Below, one piece after another: positions 51,771 to 61,277 of a stretch of 64,000 nucleotides of DNA (its first letter is position 1; the number at the start of each line of letters is the position of its first letter). The notes beneath the pieces are model-generated. The model saw only the letters and a program-made list of their open reading frames with translations. It ran no database searches and was not told the DNA's origin. Source of the stretch: an uncultured Bacteroidales bacterium (lineage in GTDB: Bacteria; Bacteroidota; Bacteroidia; Bacteroidales; FEN-979); the NCBI GenBank assembly GCA_903945175.1, contig CAJAUM010000015.1:19651-83650 (forward strand), given 5' to 3'. A program made the position numbers and the translations under genes.

Positions 51771-52259
51771 TCAGCTTCTCCAAAAAATCAATTTCCAGAG
51801 ATTGGAGATCACTTTCAGCGCTGAAACGACCATGCCGATGATGAGGGCGATGGGGATGAACCAGTCGAGCCAGAAAAGGCCATGAAAATGGGTGAAGTCA
51901 AAGGGATAGATGTAAAAGATGACGATCTGCGTCACAAAACTGGCCGATTCGGTAATGATCTTTGAGAGGTAACGGATGGCCGGAAAATGGATAATGAGCG
52001 CCAGCGCGCTCCCCCCGATCTGGACCAGGATGTTCACATTCAATATCCAGAGAATTACATTGTAGTTATCGCGGATAAAGCCCAGGTGCCAGTCGGGAAT
52101 TTTATTCACCAGCCATAGAAAGATCAGGTTTACAATGATGTTCCCGATGTATTCCCCCTGTCTTTTATCGGAGGATTTATCTTTATGCCAGTGGCGTTTT
52201 CCGTAATCATCAATCCGGTGGGCCCAGCGGGGCATGTTTTCGTTGTATGGAGGATTCAT
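51771..52259 (-). CDS. Four-helix integral membrane protein, unknown
   Basis: 162 residues. A polar, His-rich N-terminus (MPRWAHRIDDYGKRHWHKD) is followed by four hydrophobic segments (about 42-55, 68-90, 103-120 and 134-155). No known domain was recognised. It ends 20 bases before the DAHP synthase start on the same strand, but that gene has its own promoter, located directly at this gene's stop. Confidence 0.7.
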   Translation of the reverse strand: MNPPYNENMPRWAHRIDDYGKRHWHKDKSSDKRQGEYIGNIIVNLIFLWLVNKIPDWHLGFIRDNYNVILWILNVNILVQIGGSALALIIHFPAIRYLSKIITESASFVTQIVIFYIYPFDFTHFHGLFWLDWFIPIALIIGMVVSALKVISNLWKLIFWRS

Positions 52260-52325
52260 AGGTCGATAAATTGTGTTCTTTGACGCAGGAATGAAAACAA
52301 AGTTACCAGATTAATTTCAATTCAG

Positions 52326-52333
52326 TAAATTTG
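52326..52333 (+). promoter_or_regulatory. -7 box of asnS
   Basis: TAAATTTG, 21 bases before the ATG at 52355. Confidence 0.5.
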
Positions 52334-52354
52334 CCGCTTCAATAAACAAAAGAG

Positions 52355-53752
52355 ATGGAACACACGAGAAGGAACAAGATTTCCGATTTACTCAAATCGA
52401 AGGAATTTGGCAGCGAAGTATTGGTAAAGGGGTGGGTACGCACAAAAAGAGGGAATAAAAACATCAATTTCATCGCCCTCAACGATGGGTCGGTGGTTCA
52501 TTCTATCCAGGTCGTTGCCGAAGTAGCCAGCTTTCCTGAAGAGGTGTTGAAACTCGTCACCACCGGCAGCTGCATTGCCGTGAAGGGGATCCTGGTCGAG
52601 TCGATGGGACAGGGGCAAAGTGTGGAGATCCAGGCCAGTCAGATCGAAGTGTACGGTACTGCCGACCCCGAAACCTATCCATTGCAAAAGAAGGGGCACA
52701 GCCTCGAATTCCTGCGCGAGATTGCACATCTGAGGCCGCGTACCAACACTTTTGGCGCGGTACTCCGTATCCGTCATGCCATGTCGTATGCCATCCACAA
52801 ATATTTCAATGACCATGGATTTTACAACCTCCATGCACCGATCATCACCGGTTCCGATGCCGAAGGTGCCGGAGCGATGTTTCGCGTAACCACCCTGGAT
52901 GACAAGAATCCTCCCCTTCTGCCTGACGGCCATGTGGATTATTCCCAGGATTTCTTCGGAAAGGAGACCAAACTTACCGTAAGCGGCCAGCTTGAAGCTG
53001 AACTGGGCGCCATGGCTTTATCGCTTGTATATACCTTCGGACCGACATTCAGGGCCGAAAACTCCAATACCCCGCGGCACCTCGCTGAATTCTGGATGAT
53101 TGAACCCGAGATGGCGTTTTATGACATCCATGACGATATGGACCTTGCTGAGGATTTTCTGAAGTACCTCATGCAGTATGCGCTTGATCATTGTTACGAC
53201 GACCTGGAGTTTCTCAATAAAATGTATGACAATGGACTGATTGACAGGCTGAAGGAGGTGATTCGCGACAAGTTTGAACGGCTTACCTATACCGAAGCCA
53301 TTGAGATCCTCAAAGCCTCCGGGCAACGCTGGGAATTCCCGGTCGACTGGGGAACGGACCTCCAGGCCGAACATGAACGTTATCTCGTCGAAAAACATTT
53401 TGGAAAGCCGGTTATTCTGACGGGTTATCCAAAGGAGATCAAGGCCTTTTACATGAAGATGAATGAGGATGGCAAGACGGTGCGTGCCATGGATGTCCTC
53501 TTTCCCAATATCGGAGAAATCATTGGCGGGAGCCAGCGCGAGGAGAATCTCGAAGCCCTGCTCAAGCGGATTCATGAGATGAATATTCCGGAGAAGGACG
53601 TTTGGTGGTACCTCGAAACACGTCAATTCGGAACGGCGCCCCATGCCGGTTTTGGACTTGGTTTTGAACGCCTGATCCTGTTTGTGACCGGCATGTCGAA
53701 TATCCGGGATGTGATCCCATTCCCGAGGACGCCGAAGAACGCGGAGTTTTAA
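52355..53752 (+). CDS. asnS: Asparaginyl-tRNA synthetase
   Basis: 465 residues. The N-terminal OB anticodon-binding domain is [27 protein letters not shown]. The class II core has motif 2 [25 protein letters not shown] and motif 3 [16 protein letters not shown]. The motif 2 context is of the AsnRS rather than the AspRS type. It charges tRNA-Asn. A composite repeat block follows the stop immediately. Confidence 0.97.
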   Translation: MEHTRRNKISDLLKSKEFGSEVLVKGWVRTKRGNKNINFIALNDGSVVHSIQVVAEVASFPEEVLKLVTTGSCIAVKGILVESMGQGQSVEIQASQIEVYGTADPETYPLQKKGHSLEFLREIAHLRPRTNTFGAVLRIRHAMSYAIHKYFNDHGFYNLHAPIITGSDAEGAGAMFRVTTLDDKNPPLLPDGHVDYSQDFFGKETKLTVSGQLEAELGAMALSLVYTFGPTFRAENSNTPRHLAEFWMIEPEMAFYDIHDDMDLAEDFLKYLMQYALDHCYDDLEFLNKMYDNGLIDRLKEVIRDKFERLTYTEAIEILKASGQRWEFPVDWGTDLQAEHERYLVEKHFGKPVILTGYPKEIKAFYMKMNEDGKTVRAMDVLFPNIGEIIGGSQREENLEALLKRIHEMNIPEKDVWWYLETRQFGTAPHAGFGLGFERLILFVTGMSNIRDVIPFPRTPKNAEF

Positions 53753-53853
53753 CAAGGTAACAGGGTGACAGGGTGACAAGGTGACAAGGTAACAGGGTGA
53801 CAGGGTGAAAAGTAATGAAGTGATGGAAGGAAATCGTGACGCGTGACGCGTGA
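53752..53853 (+). repeat. Composite repeat block after asnS
   Basis: Octamers GTAACAGG/GTGACAAG (from the base after TAA to about 53805), then GTAATGAAGTGATGGA, then CGTGACG heptamers (53836-53852). Confidence 0.9.
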
Positions 53854-53916
53854 CAAATTTTAAAAAAAATTTTCCCGATCTGAAAAATATCGTATTTTAG
53901 CAATAATAAAAGTACG

Positions 53917-55662
53917 ATGGATAAGCGTTGGGTAGTGAAGCCACAGGGGGATCCTGAGAAGGTCAGGGAGTTATCGAAGGTGCTGGCCATTGACCAGTCA
54001 CTGGCGAATCTGCTGGTTCAACGCGGGGTGACTACGCTCATGGAGGCCAAGACCTTTTTCCGACCCAGCCTCGGCGATCTGCATGATCCCTTCCTGATGA
54101 AGGACATGTACAAGGCCATTGCCCGCATCACCCACGCCATCGTGAACAAGGAGCGCATCATGGTGTACGGTGATTACGATGTGGACGGAACATCGGCGGT
54201 GGCCCTGGTTTATACCTTTTTTCAAAGTTTTCATGAAGAGATCGATTTTTACATCCCCGACCGGTATGATGAGGGTTATGGCATTTCATTCAAGGGGATC
54301 GACTTCGCTGCAGAGACCAATGTCAAACTGATCATTGCCCTGGATTGCGGGATCAAAGCCGTTGATAAAATCGCGTATGCATCCACCAAAGGCGTAGACT
54401 TTATTATCTGTGATCACCATCGCCCGGGAGCGGTCATTCCGTCGGCAGCAGCCATCCTGGATCCAAAGCAACCCGATTGCCCTTATCCCTATAAAGAGTT
54501 GTCGGGCTGCGGAATTGGTTTCAAGCTGATCCAGGCCTATTCTCATATCAACAACATTCCTTTTGAAAGCCTGATCAAGTATCTTGACCTGGTTGTGATC
54601 AGCATTGCATCCGATATTGTGGATATCACAGGAGAGAATCGCATACTGGCCCATTTCGGACTTAAACTCATCAATGCACGTCCGCGACCGGGGCTTGAGG
54701 CATTGCTTCGTTATTCGGCCATGATGAAAAATGATGACGGGCTGGGAGGCTGTGTCTTCAGCCGCGAACTGACCATCACCGACCTGGTTTTTATGATCGG
54801 GCCGAGAATCAATGCAGCCGGGCGGATTGAAAGTGGAAAAAATTCAGTGCGATTGCTCATCACCACGAATCTGGATGAAGCCAAGCGGGTTGCAGAGCAG
54901 ATAAACACGCACAATACGGAGCGGAAGACCCTTGATACACAGGTTACCCAGCAGGCGATGGAGATGATTGCCGGCAGCGCCAAACTCAGGTCTGCCCGTT
55001 CAACGGTGGTCTATCATCCCACATGGCACAAGGGGGTTATCGGCATTGTGGCCTCGCGGCTCACCGAAAGCTATTACCGTCCTACCATTGTACTCACACT
55101 TTCCAGCGGGCTGATCACAGGTTCGGCGCGCAGTGTGAAGGACTTCGATATTTATGAGGCGGTGGATGCCTGTAGTGACCTGCTTGAGCATTTCGGCGGT
55201 CACAAATTTGCAGCCGGGTTGTCGCTTAAACCCGAAAACCTTGAAGCCTTCTGCGAACGGTTTGAAGCCACCGTCAGTGACCGGTTGGCTGGTATTGAAT
55301 TGGTGCCTGAGGTGGAGATCGATGCCACGCTTCCACTGAATGCGATCAGTTCGCGATTTTTCAATGTTTTGAAGCAGTTTGCCCCGTTTGGCCCCGGCAA
55401 CATGGCGCCGCTTTTCATGACCAAAGGGGTAGTGGATGCAGGCGGTTCGCGCATCGTCGGAAAAAATCACCTCAAGCTATCCGTAGTTCATCCTGAGATC
55501 GCCGGCGGCCCCTTTTCAGCCATTGCTTTTCAGCAGGGCGAACAATTCGGCCTCATCGAGAAGCAGATCCCCTTCAATATCTGTTATCATGTGGAGGAAA
55601 ATGAGTGGAATGGTGCCGTGAATATCCAACTCAACATCAAGGATATCAAATTCTCAGATTAA
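53917..55662 (+). CDS. recJ: Single-stranded-DNA-specific exonuclease RecJ
   Basis: 581 residues. DHH-phosphoesterase motifs: VYGDYDVDGTSAVAL (motif I), ALDCGIKAVD, and FIICDHHRPGAVIP (DHH motif III). The DHHA1 region contains HKGVIGIVASRLTESYYRPT and FGGHKFAAGLSL, with an OB-like C-terminal domain. It degrades single-stranded DNA 5' to 3' in recombination and mismatch repair. Length is normal. Confidence 0.97.
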   Translation: MDKRWVVKPQGDPEKVRELSKVLAIDQSLANLLVQRGVTTLMEAKTFFRPSLGDLHDPFLMKDMYKAIARITHAIVNKERIMVYGDYDVDGTSAVALVYTFFQSFHEEIDFYIPDRYDEGYGISFKGIDFAAETNVKLIIALDCGIKAVDKIAYASTKGVDFIICDHHRPGAVIPSAAAILDPKQPDCPYPYKELSGCGIGFKLIQAYSHINNIPFESLIKYLDLVVISIASDIVDITGENRILAHFGLKLINARPRPGLEALLRYSAMMKNDDGLGGCVFSRELTITDLVFMIGPRINAAGRIESGKNSVRLLITTNLDEAKRVAEQINTHNTERKTLDTQVTQQAMEMIAGSAKLRSARSTVVYHPTWHKGVIGIVASRLTESYYRPTIVLTLSSGLITGSARSVKDFDIYEAVDACSDLLEHFGGHKFAAGLSLKPENLEAFCERFEATVSDRLAGIELVPEVEIDATLPLNAISSRFFNVLKQFAPFGPGNMAPLFMTKGVVDAGGSRIVGKNHLKLSVVHPEIAGGPFSAIAFQQGEQFGLIEKQIPFNICYHVEENEWNGAVNIQLNIKDIKFSD

Positions 55663-55699
55663 CAACTTTTTTCCGGGCGGAGGATTCCAGGCAGGCGGA

Positions 55700-56722
55700 T
55701 CAGCAGTTTTCTTTTCCGAAACAGACATCCATGCGTCGCGCCTTCTCAATAAGGGAATGATCGTCGGGAACAAGCCGTAACTTTCCGCCAACTTCAGCCA
55801 GTGGAACCGAGGTGACCTTGTCGCCTCTCAGTGAAACCATCTCCCCAAATTGTTTACGGGCGATCAGTTCGACTGCAAATGCCCCATAACGGGTGGCCAG
55901 CACCCGGTCCATGGGCGAAGGACTGCCCCCGCGCTGGATATATCCGAGAATGGTCTCCCGGGTTTCGAGCCCTGTGAGTTCTTTGATGCTGTTGGCCACA
56001 TAGCGGCCGGCACCTTCTCCCTTGGGCGTAGGAATGCCTTCGGCAACCACGACGATGGAATAGGGCTTTTTATTGATGGCCCGTTTTTTCAGGCACCGGG
56101 CGACATGGTTGATGTCGAATTTGATTTCAGGAAGCAGAATCACGTCGCCCCCGCTGGCCATACCGGAATAGAGCGCCAGCCATCCGGCATGATGCCCCAT
56201 GACTTCAATGACCATGATGCGTTTGTGGCTGTTGGCCGTGGTATGAAGCCGGTCGATGGCCTCTGTGGCAATCCACAGCGCGGAATCAAAACCAAAGGTC
56301 ACATCCGTTCCATACACGTCATTGTCGATTGTTTTCGGAATTCCGATTATGTTGAGCCCGACTTCGGAGAGCAATGCGGCTGTGCGCTGGGTCCCATTTC
56401 CGCCAATACATACAAGGGCATCCAGCCCCAGTTCATGGTAGTGCTTTTTAATCAGCTTTGGCTTGTCGATGGCATTGAAGGCATTGTTTTTCTTGAATGG
56501 ATTTTCACGCGATGTTCCCAGGATGGTCCCGCCCAGGGTCAGTATCCCGGAGAGTACGTTTTCATCCAACTTCACATATTCTTCGTTGATGAGGCCAAGG
56601 AAACCTGAAGAGATCCCGATCACCTCCATCCCATACTCCAGAATGGCTGTTTTGCCGACTCCCCTGATGGCCGCATTGATGCCGGGGCAATCCCCGCCGG
56701 CTGTCAGAATCCCAATTTTCAT
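55700..56722 (-). CDS. pfkA: ATP-dependent 6-phosphofructokinase
   Basis: 340 residues. Motifs: GILTAGGDCPGINAAIRG (nucleotide site), GGNGTQRTAALLSE (GGNGT, where the ATP-type usually has GGDGS), IPKTIDNDVYGTD (catalytic Asp), MVIEVMGHHAGWLALYSG and EGAGRYVANSIKE. The GGNGT variant at the phosphoryl-donor site leaves the donor (ATP or pyrophosphate) less certain than in standard PfkA. Confidence 0.92.
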   Translation of the reverse strand: MKIGILTAGGDCPGINAAIRGVGKTAILEYGMEVIGISSGFLGLINEEYVKLDENVLSGILTLGGTILGTSRENPFKKNNAFNAIDKPKLIKKHYHELGLDALVCIGGNGTQRTAALLSEVGLNIIGIPKTIDNDVYGTDVTFGFDSALWIATEAIDRLHTTANSHKRIMVIEVMGHHAGWLALYSGMASGGDVILLPEIKFDINHVARCLKKRAINKKPYSIVVVAEGIPTPKGEGAGRYVANSIKELTGLETRETILGYIQRGGSPSPMDRVLATRYGAFAVELIARKQFGEMVSLRGDKVTSVPLAEVGGKLRLVPDDHSLIEKARRMDVCFGKENC

Positions 56723-56749
56723 GTTGATTCCTGTTTAAATGATTTATTG

Positions 56750-56803
56750 TCACGCGTCACGCGTCACGTGTTACGTTTTTTGTCACGCGTCACGTGTTAC
56801 GTT
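56750..56803 (-). repeat. CGTGACG heptamer block after the coiled-coil gene
   Basis: Several GTCACGC/GTTACGT units on the plus strand. In the direction of the coiled-coil gene they read ACGTAACACGTGACGCGTGAC, starting directly after the TAA stop. Confidence 0.88.
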
Positions 56804-56805
56804 TT

Positions 56806-57705
56806 TTATTTCAGATCAAAAGACCCTGCTCCGATCTCCTTGTCATCAGCAAATACCGACACAATATATTTCCCCTTCATGGCCGGTTTATCGTTGTCTT
56901 TCTTGGTCCAGTCCAGACATACATTCATGGACTTTCCCGCGTAGGCAATATCCTCGCGGAGGGAATAGGAGAGAGTTTGTCCGTTGAAGACAAAGGTATC
57001 GTACTTGCTTTTGATCACCACTACATTGTCGGGACGCTCAATGCGCACATAGATGATCTTTTTACCGGATGCAACCAGCGGATTTTCGCCGATGGTAAAG
57101 CATACACGGATACGGCCGGTGCGGCTCGCCTTGTCAGTAACCTGTTCCTTGGTGCCCCCTGATTTCAGTTTGTAGGGAGTAGCCCTTACATCGTAAGCCT
57201 TGATGTAGGCGGCATCATTCATCTTCTGTTTCAGATCCTCCTTGTCTTTCATCAGGCTTTGATTCCGGTTCTGCTCTGTTTTCACCACCTGCCGGATGCG
57301 GTCGTTTTCGGCCGTCAACTCCCGGTTTACGGTATAAAGCGAATCCATCTGGTGAACATAACCCTGGGCCACCTTTTGTAACCGCTCGAATTTTTTGCGG
57401 ATGATATTGTATTCCCATTGGGTGTCGAGCAGTTTCTTGATTTCCAGTGCGTTCGCTTGTATGAGGCTGTCCTTGGCCTTCAATGAATCGGAGAGTGCGC
57501 CGTAGGATTTCCTGATTTTGTCGTGTTCGGTCATCAGCGAATCCAGGTTGTGCTGCATCTCGATTTTCTCAGCCTCTTTTTCCTTAACCAGTTTAAGGAG
57601 TTGGGAGCGCTGAATAAAAAGCCAAAAGAGGAGTACCAGTAAGAGGATCGCCAGTATGGCAAAATAGATCCTGTAGTTGCGCGGGGATTTTGGTTGTTCT
57701 TCCAT
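56806..57705 (-). CDS. Single-pass membrane protein with periplasmic coiled coil, unknown
   Basis: 299 residues. A short cytosolic N-terminus, a membrane helix (YFAILAILLLVLLFWLFI, about 14-31), a long coiled coil (about 35-170, LVKEKEAEKIEMQHNLDSL to KDKEDLKQKMND) and a C-terminal beta-rich domain (about 180-299, TGRIRVCFTIGENPLVASG). Proteins of this layout are common in Bacteroidota and are uncharacterised. It is monocistronic. Confidence 0.75.
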   Translation of the reverse strand: MEEQPKSPRNYRIYFAILAILLLVLLFWLFIQRSQLLKLVKEKEAEKIEMQHNLDSLMTEHDKIRKSYGALSDSLKAKDSLIQANALEIKKLLDTQWEYNIIRKKFERLQKVAQGYVHQMDSLYTVNRELTAENDRIRQVVKTEQNRNQSLMKDKEDLKQKMNDAAYIKAYDVRATPYKLKSGGTKEQVTDKASRTGRIRVCFTIGENPLVASGKKIIYVRIERPDNVVVIKSKYDTFVFNGQTLSYSLREDIAYAGKSMNVCLDWTKKDNDKPAMKGKYIVSVFADDKEIGAGSFDLK

Positions 57706-57724
57706 AATACTGAGGAGTCAGGGA

Positions 57725-57800
57725 TTATTCATTCGTCATTCGTCATTCGTCACTCGTCATTCGTCATTCGTCACTCGTCATTCGTCACTCGTCACTCGTT
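57725..57800 (-). repeat. TCGTCAT/TCGTCAC heptamer block after the C69 dipeptidase
   Basis: Ten or so TCATTCG/TCACTCG units on the plus strand. In the dipeptidase direction they start at the stop (TAAACGAGTGACGAGTGACG) and put TGA in every unit. Confidence 0.92.
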
Positions 57801-59482
57801 TAATGGCTGGTTGGGCCGATCTGTTTGATCACCTCGCCATGCTGTTTGACAATCTCTCTCAGCCACCATTCCGGGTAGCCGGGCTGTGAAGGCATGACAG
57901 GGACGTTGTACTGATTGGTCTCAAATTTTCCATCTTTTTCCTTCTTGATGTTCCCGTCGATGTATTTAACGATCAGGTACTGAAACATATCCTGCCAGCG
58001 TTTCACCGTTGCCTGTCCAGTATTTACGGAGTAGTCGGTGAGATATTTGATCGCAGCGTTTTTGTCCTTTTTATAGAGTTCGGTGGCTTTTTTATCTACT
58101 TCGCCGGTGGTTTGGGCAATATACTTTGTTTCCAGTTCCTGCTGTACAGGCTGGATATCTTTGATCATGTAATTATACTTTGTATAGGCCCAGTTCGAAA
58201 CCATGCTGAATATCCAGAAAGCGGAGGTGGGGCTGAAATGGAGCAGGTCGCCATTGCCAACGCGATAGGCGTCGGGCACATTGGTCATGCTGCAGTACAT
58301 GGGCGAATAGACCATGGTATAGGTATCGTCGACGCCAAACCATAATATCCCGCCGATGGGATCGGGCAGCCAGCTGCGTGACTGGGCTACAAATACAAAG
58401 CCGGTTTGTTGGGTTGAGGTGGCACGTTCCATGATGTAGTTAACGCTGTCGACCTTCATGGTCATAGGCCGCCAACGGTAGGGGCTTTGGAATGGTCCGG
58501 CACCAATGTCGTTGGTCATGTCCATTTTTGTTCCTTCATAATGGTCGCGCATGAGGTTCATCACATCGTGCTGACTGATTTTTTTATCGGGTTTAATCCA
58601 GAGGGGCATGCGGTTCGTGGGATAGTCGAATTGGCCTTTGATGATATGACCCATGGCATAATCCTGATATTGACCCATGTTGGCGTTCACCCGGTTGAAC
58701 ATGGCCCAAACGCGGGCTTCGCAGGCGCGGGCGCCGCTGAAATCGAGGGGTGCGTAGGTATCTGAGAAGCTGAACTCCTTATCCTCACCGGTAAACCAGC
58801 CCATCTTGCGGGCAAAAGAGATGGCGTCGGGAGCATAGATGCAATTTTCAGGATCATTTAAAGGAAACTGGGTGATGCGCGGGTGGTTGGCATGACCGCT
58901 CACATATCCGTCGGGAATGCGCATGGCTACCCACACGGCACCTTTTTCAGTTTTTCCTTTTCCGATCATCTCGAGGATCCAGGCCTCATTGGCATCGGAG
59001 ATGGAGAATGACTCTCCGCTGCTGGCATAACCATAGGTTGCAACCAGTTCACCAAATGTCTTGATGGCTTCACGGGCCGATTTTGCGCGCTGAAGCGTGA
59101 TATAGATCAGGGATCCGTAATCGATGATGGCACCGGGTTGTTCCGCCAGTTCTTCGCGGCCGCCGAAGGTGGTTTCTCCAATGGCAACCTGGTGTTCGTT
59201 CATGTTGCCGACAACGTTGTAGGTGTGGTTAATCTGGGGAATCTTTCCCATGGGTTTTCCGGTATCCCATTCAGTAACATCCATCATTGAACCGGCAGGC
59301 CAGTCACGGGCTGGCCAGTGATACAGCTCCCCATAAAGAACGTGGGAATCTGCTGAATAGGTAATCATGACCGATCCATCGGTGGTGGATCCTTTGGTAA
59401 AAATGAAGTTCGTACAGGCTGTGGATTGGAAACTGAAGGCGGTAAGGAGCAGCAACATCAGGCCAACAATGGTTTTTCGCAT
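57800..59482 (-). CDS. C69-family dipeptidase (PepD-like), exported
   Basis: 560 residues. The signal peptide MRKTIVGLMLLLLTAFSFQSTA ends before Cys23, which would be the N-terminal nucleophile of this Ntn-hydrolase family (CTNFIFTKGSTTDGSVMI). Further family motifs are QVAIGETTFGGREEL and YGYASSGESFSISDANEAWILEMIGKG. It cleaves dipeptides in the periplasm. Length and domain layout are normal for Bacteroidota members. Confidence 0.92.
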   Translation of the reverse strand: MRKTIVGLMLLLLTAFSFQSTACTNFIFTKGSTTDGSVMITYSADSHVLYGELYHWPARDWPAGSMMDVTEWDTGKPMGKIPQINHTYNVVGNMNEHQVAIGETTFGGREELAEQPGAIIDYGSLIYITLQRAKSAREAIKTFGELVATYGYASSGESFSISDANEAWILEMIGKGKTEKGAVWVAMRIPDGYVSGHANHPRITQFPLNDPENCIYAPDAISFARKMGWFTGEDKEFSFSDTYAPLDFSGARACEARVWAMFNRVNANMGQYQDYAMGHIIKGQFDYPTNRMPLWIKPDKKISQHDVMNLMRDHYEGTKMDMTNDIGAGPFQSPYRWRPMTMKVDSVNYIMERATSTQQTGFVFVAQSRSWLPDPIGGILWFGVDDTYTMVYSPMYCSMTNVPDAYRVGNGDLLHFSPTSAFWIFSMVSNWAYTKYNYMIKDIQPVQQELETKYIAQTTGEVDKKATELYKKDKNAAIKYLTDYSVNTGQATVKRWQDMFQYLIVKYIDGNIKKEKDGKFETNQYNVPVMPSQPGYPEWWLREIVKQHGEVIKQIGPTSH

Positions 59483-59602
59483 AAGGAAAGTTTAAATGGT
59501 TCTCGCATCAAAATTACAAAAAATATCTGTATAAATTCTCAGCCATAACATTCAGCAAATAATGATTTGCCATGCTGAACGATGGAGGTAACGCAAAAGC
59601 AT

Positions 59603-59610
59603 TAAATTTG
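59603..59610 (+). promoter_or_regulatory. -7 box of the beta-barrel gene pair
   Basis: TAAATTTG, 17-23 bases before the two candidate ATG codons (59628, 59634). Confidence 0.5.
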
Positions 59611-59627
59611 TAGTCCGAAAAGGTCAG

Positions 59628-60404
59628 ATGAACATGAAAAAAGCCGCTTTTTTCCTCATTTTATTTTTTTCCGGTGTTGTGCTGGTTGCCCAGATCACCC
59701 CGGAAAAAACGACAACCGTGAAGAACCGCCATATGGGGCTGGAGTTTTCGGGAGGGTATTCGCTGGTTATGGGCAACTACGGGGCGTTCGATAAAGCCAA
59801 TAAAAAGGCCGGGTATACTGCAAGCGGATGGCAGGGGCAACTCACCTTCGACTGGATGGGGAAGCGGGATTTCGGCATGGCCCTGCAGTATACCTACCAG
59901 AAAAATCCGCTGCAGGATTCCACTGAATTTTTGGTCCCCGACGGATGGTCGACCGGTACACTGGGTCCCGGATCCTGGTCGAACCATTACCTGTTGCTTG
60001 GGCCGGTCTATATGAAGCAGCTCGGAAAAATTCACCTGGATGCGAAGATTATGGGAGGCATTGTGATCTCTTCAAGTGCAAACTTTACCACCCCGGATCC
60101 GACAGATTCCACGGGATTGAAAAATGATGTCAATCTGGGAACCGGTTTTGCCTATGGGATTTCGGCTGGTGTGGGGTATGCTTTTTCATCGCACATAGCC
60201 GTAAAATTCAACCTCAGTCTGATGGGCGGATGGCCGGGAAAAAGTAAAAAATATAGTTCGCAACAGATAGGTTATGAGAAGTATACAGATCCGTCGACCG
60301 GAATATCCTATACAAAACCCGTGTATTCAGCCCCTGTTGAGTACGAAATCAAAAAGGTTGTTTTCACGCTGAACCCTTCCATCGGACTGGTTTACCGTTT
60401 TTAA
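59628..60404 (+). CDS. Outer-membrane beta-barrel protein
   Basis: 258 residues; ATG 59634 (MKKAAFFLILFFSGVVLVAQ) is equally likely as start of the signal peptide. The mature part has alternating aromatic strands (LEFSGGYSLVMGNYG, GWQGQLTFDWMGKRDFGMALQYTY, VNLGTGFAYGISAGVGYAFS) and ends with a C-terminal Phe (IGLVYRF), the BamA recognition pattern. Specific function unknown. The next barrel gene starts 12 bases downstream. Confidence 0.82.
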   Translation: MNMKKAAFFLILFFSGVVLVAQITPEKTTTVKNRHMGLEFSGGYSLVMGNYGAFDKANKKAGYTASGWQGQLTFDWMGKRDFGMALQYTYQKNPLQDSTEFLVPDGWSTGTLGPGSWSNHYLLLGPVYMKQLGKIHLDAKIMGGIVISSSANFTTPDPTDSTGLKNDVNLGTGFAYGISAGVGYAFSSHIAVKFNLSLMGGWPGKSKKYSSQQIGYEKYTDPSTGISYTKPVYSAPVEYEIKKVVFTLNPSIGLVYRF

Positions 60405-60416
60405 TTCATAAATCAG

Positions 60417-61184
60417 ATGCCCATGTTTCGTAAATCTGCCCTGCTGCTTGTCGTTTTCCTTCTTACGGTTTCAAGTCTGTTCGCCCAGCTGAACATCCAG
60501 GATTCTGTCATTTTCACTCCCCTGATCTCCGCCACCTTCGGTTACCAGTTCCCGGGCGGAGACCTTGCCAGGCAATTTGGCAGCAATGCGAGCATTGGCG
60601 GAAGCATCATGTTCAAGACCAAGCACAACTGGCTATTCGGAGCGGAGGGTAATTTTATGTTCGGTCAGACCGTTAAAAACAGCGACTCGCTACTCAAGAT
60701 CATATCGACCGAACTGGGCTTTATCATTGATGCCAACGGTTATTATGCCGACATGGTCTATTATGAGCGGGGATATAATTTCTTCGTCAAATTTGGTAAG
60801 GTGATTCCGCTGCTGGCGCCCAATCCCAATTCGGGTTTCACTCTTCTCGCCGGTGCAGGCTATATCCAGGATAAGATTCGTATTCACAACCCCGGAAATA
60901 CGGCGCCCCAGCTCTACGGGGATTATAAAAAGGGGTACGACAAGTTAAATGGCGGCCTCGCCGTGACCGGGTCGCTGGGATATATGTACCTGAGCAATAC
61001 CCGGCTCGTGAATTTCTCCCTGGCCTTTGAATTTATGCAGGCCTGGACGCAGCCTTTTCGTGAGCGTGATTTCGAAACCGGCAAGCAGGATACCCGTAAA
61101 TTCAGCAGCCAGTTCTACTCGGTGAGGGTTAGCTGGATTATTCCGCTTTACAGGAGGGTGCCGAAGGAGTTCTACATGTACTAA
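60417..61184 (+). CDS. Outer-membrane beta-barrel protein, second of a pair
   Basis: 255 residues. The signal peptide is MFRKSALLLVVFLLTVSSLFAQ. Amphipathic strands (ISATFGYQFPGGDLARQFGSN, GYNFFVKFGKVIPLL, NSGFTLLAGAGYIQ, FSLAFEFMQAWTQP) suggest an 8-10-stranded barrel. The C-terminus is VSWIIPLYRRVPKEFYMY, a little beyond a usual barrel end. Probably co-transcribed with the previous gene. A similar protein is often found next to waaA in Bacteroidota, but the function is unknown. Confidence 0.8.
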   Translation: MPMFRKSALLLVVFLLTVSSLFAQLNIQDSVIFTPLISATFGYQFPGGDLARQFGSNASIGGSIMFKTKHNWLFGAEGNFMFGQTVKNSDSLLKIISTELGFIIDANGYYADMVYYERGYNFFVKFGKVIPLLAPNPNSGFTLLAGAGYIQDKIRIHNPGNTAPQLYGDYKKGYDKLNGGLAVTGSLGYMYLSNTRLVNFSLAFEFMQAWTQPFRERDFETGKQDTRKFSSQFYSVRVSWIIPLYRRVPKEFYMY

Positions 61185-61209
61185 CCTGATTGGGGGAGTA
61201 ACTATAAAA

Positions 61210-61269
61210 AGTGACAAGGTGATAGGGTAACAGGGTAACAGGGTAACAGGGTAACAGGGTAACAAGGTG
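61210..61269 (+). repeat. Octamer array upstream of waaA
   Basis: About seven GTAACAGG units, from 26 bases after the barrel-gene stop to nine bases before the waaA start. Confidence 0.92.
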
Positions 61270-61277
61270 ATACGTTG

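Noticed and set aside
53018..53779. 253-codon minus-strand frame
   Set aside because: Antisense to asnS and starts in the octamer array.
55850..56608. 252-codon plus-strand frame
   Set aside because: Entirely antisense to pfkA, which shows all its catalytic motifs; a shadow of codon bias.
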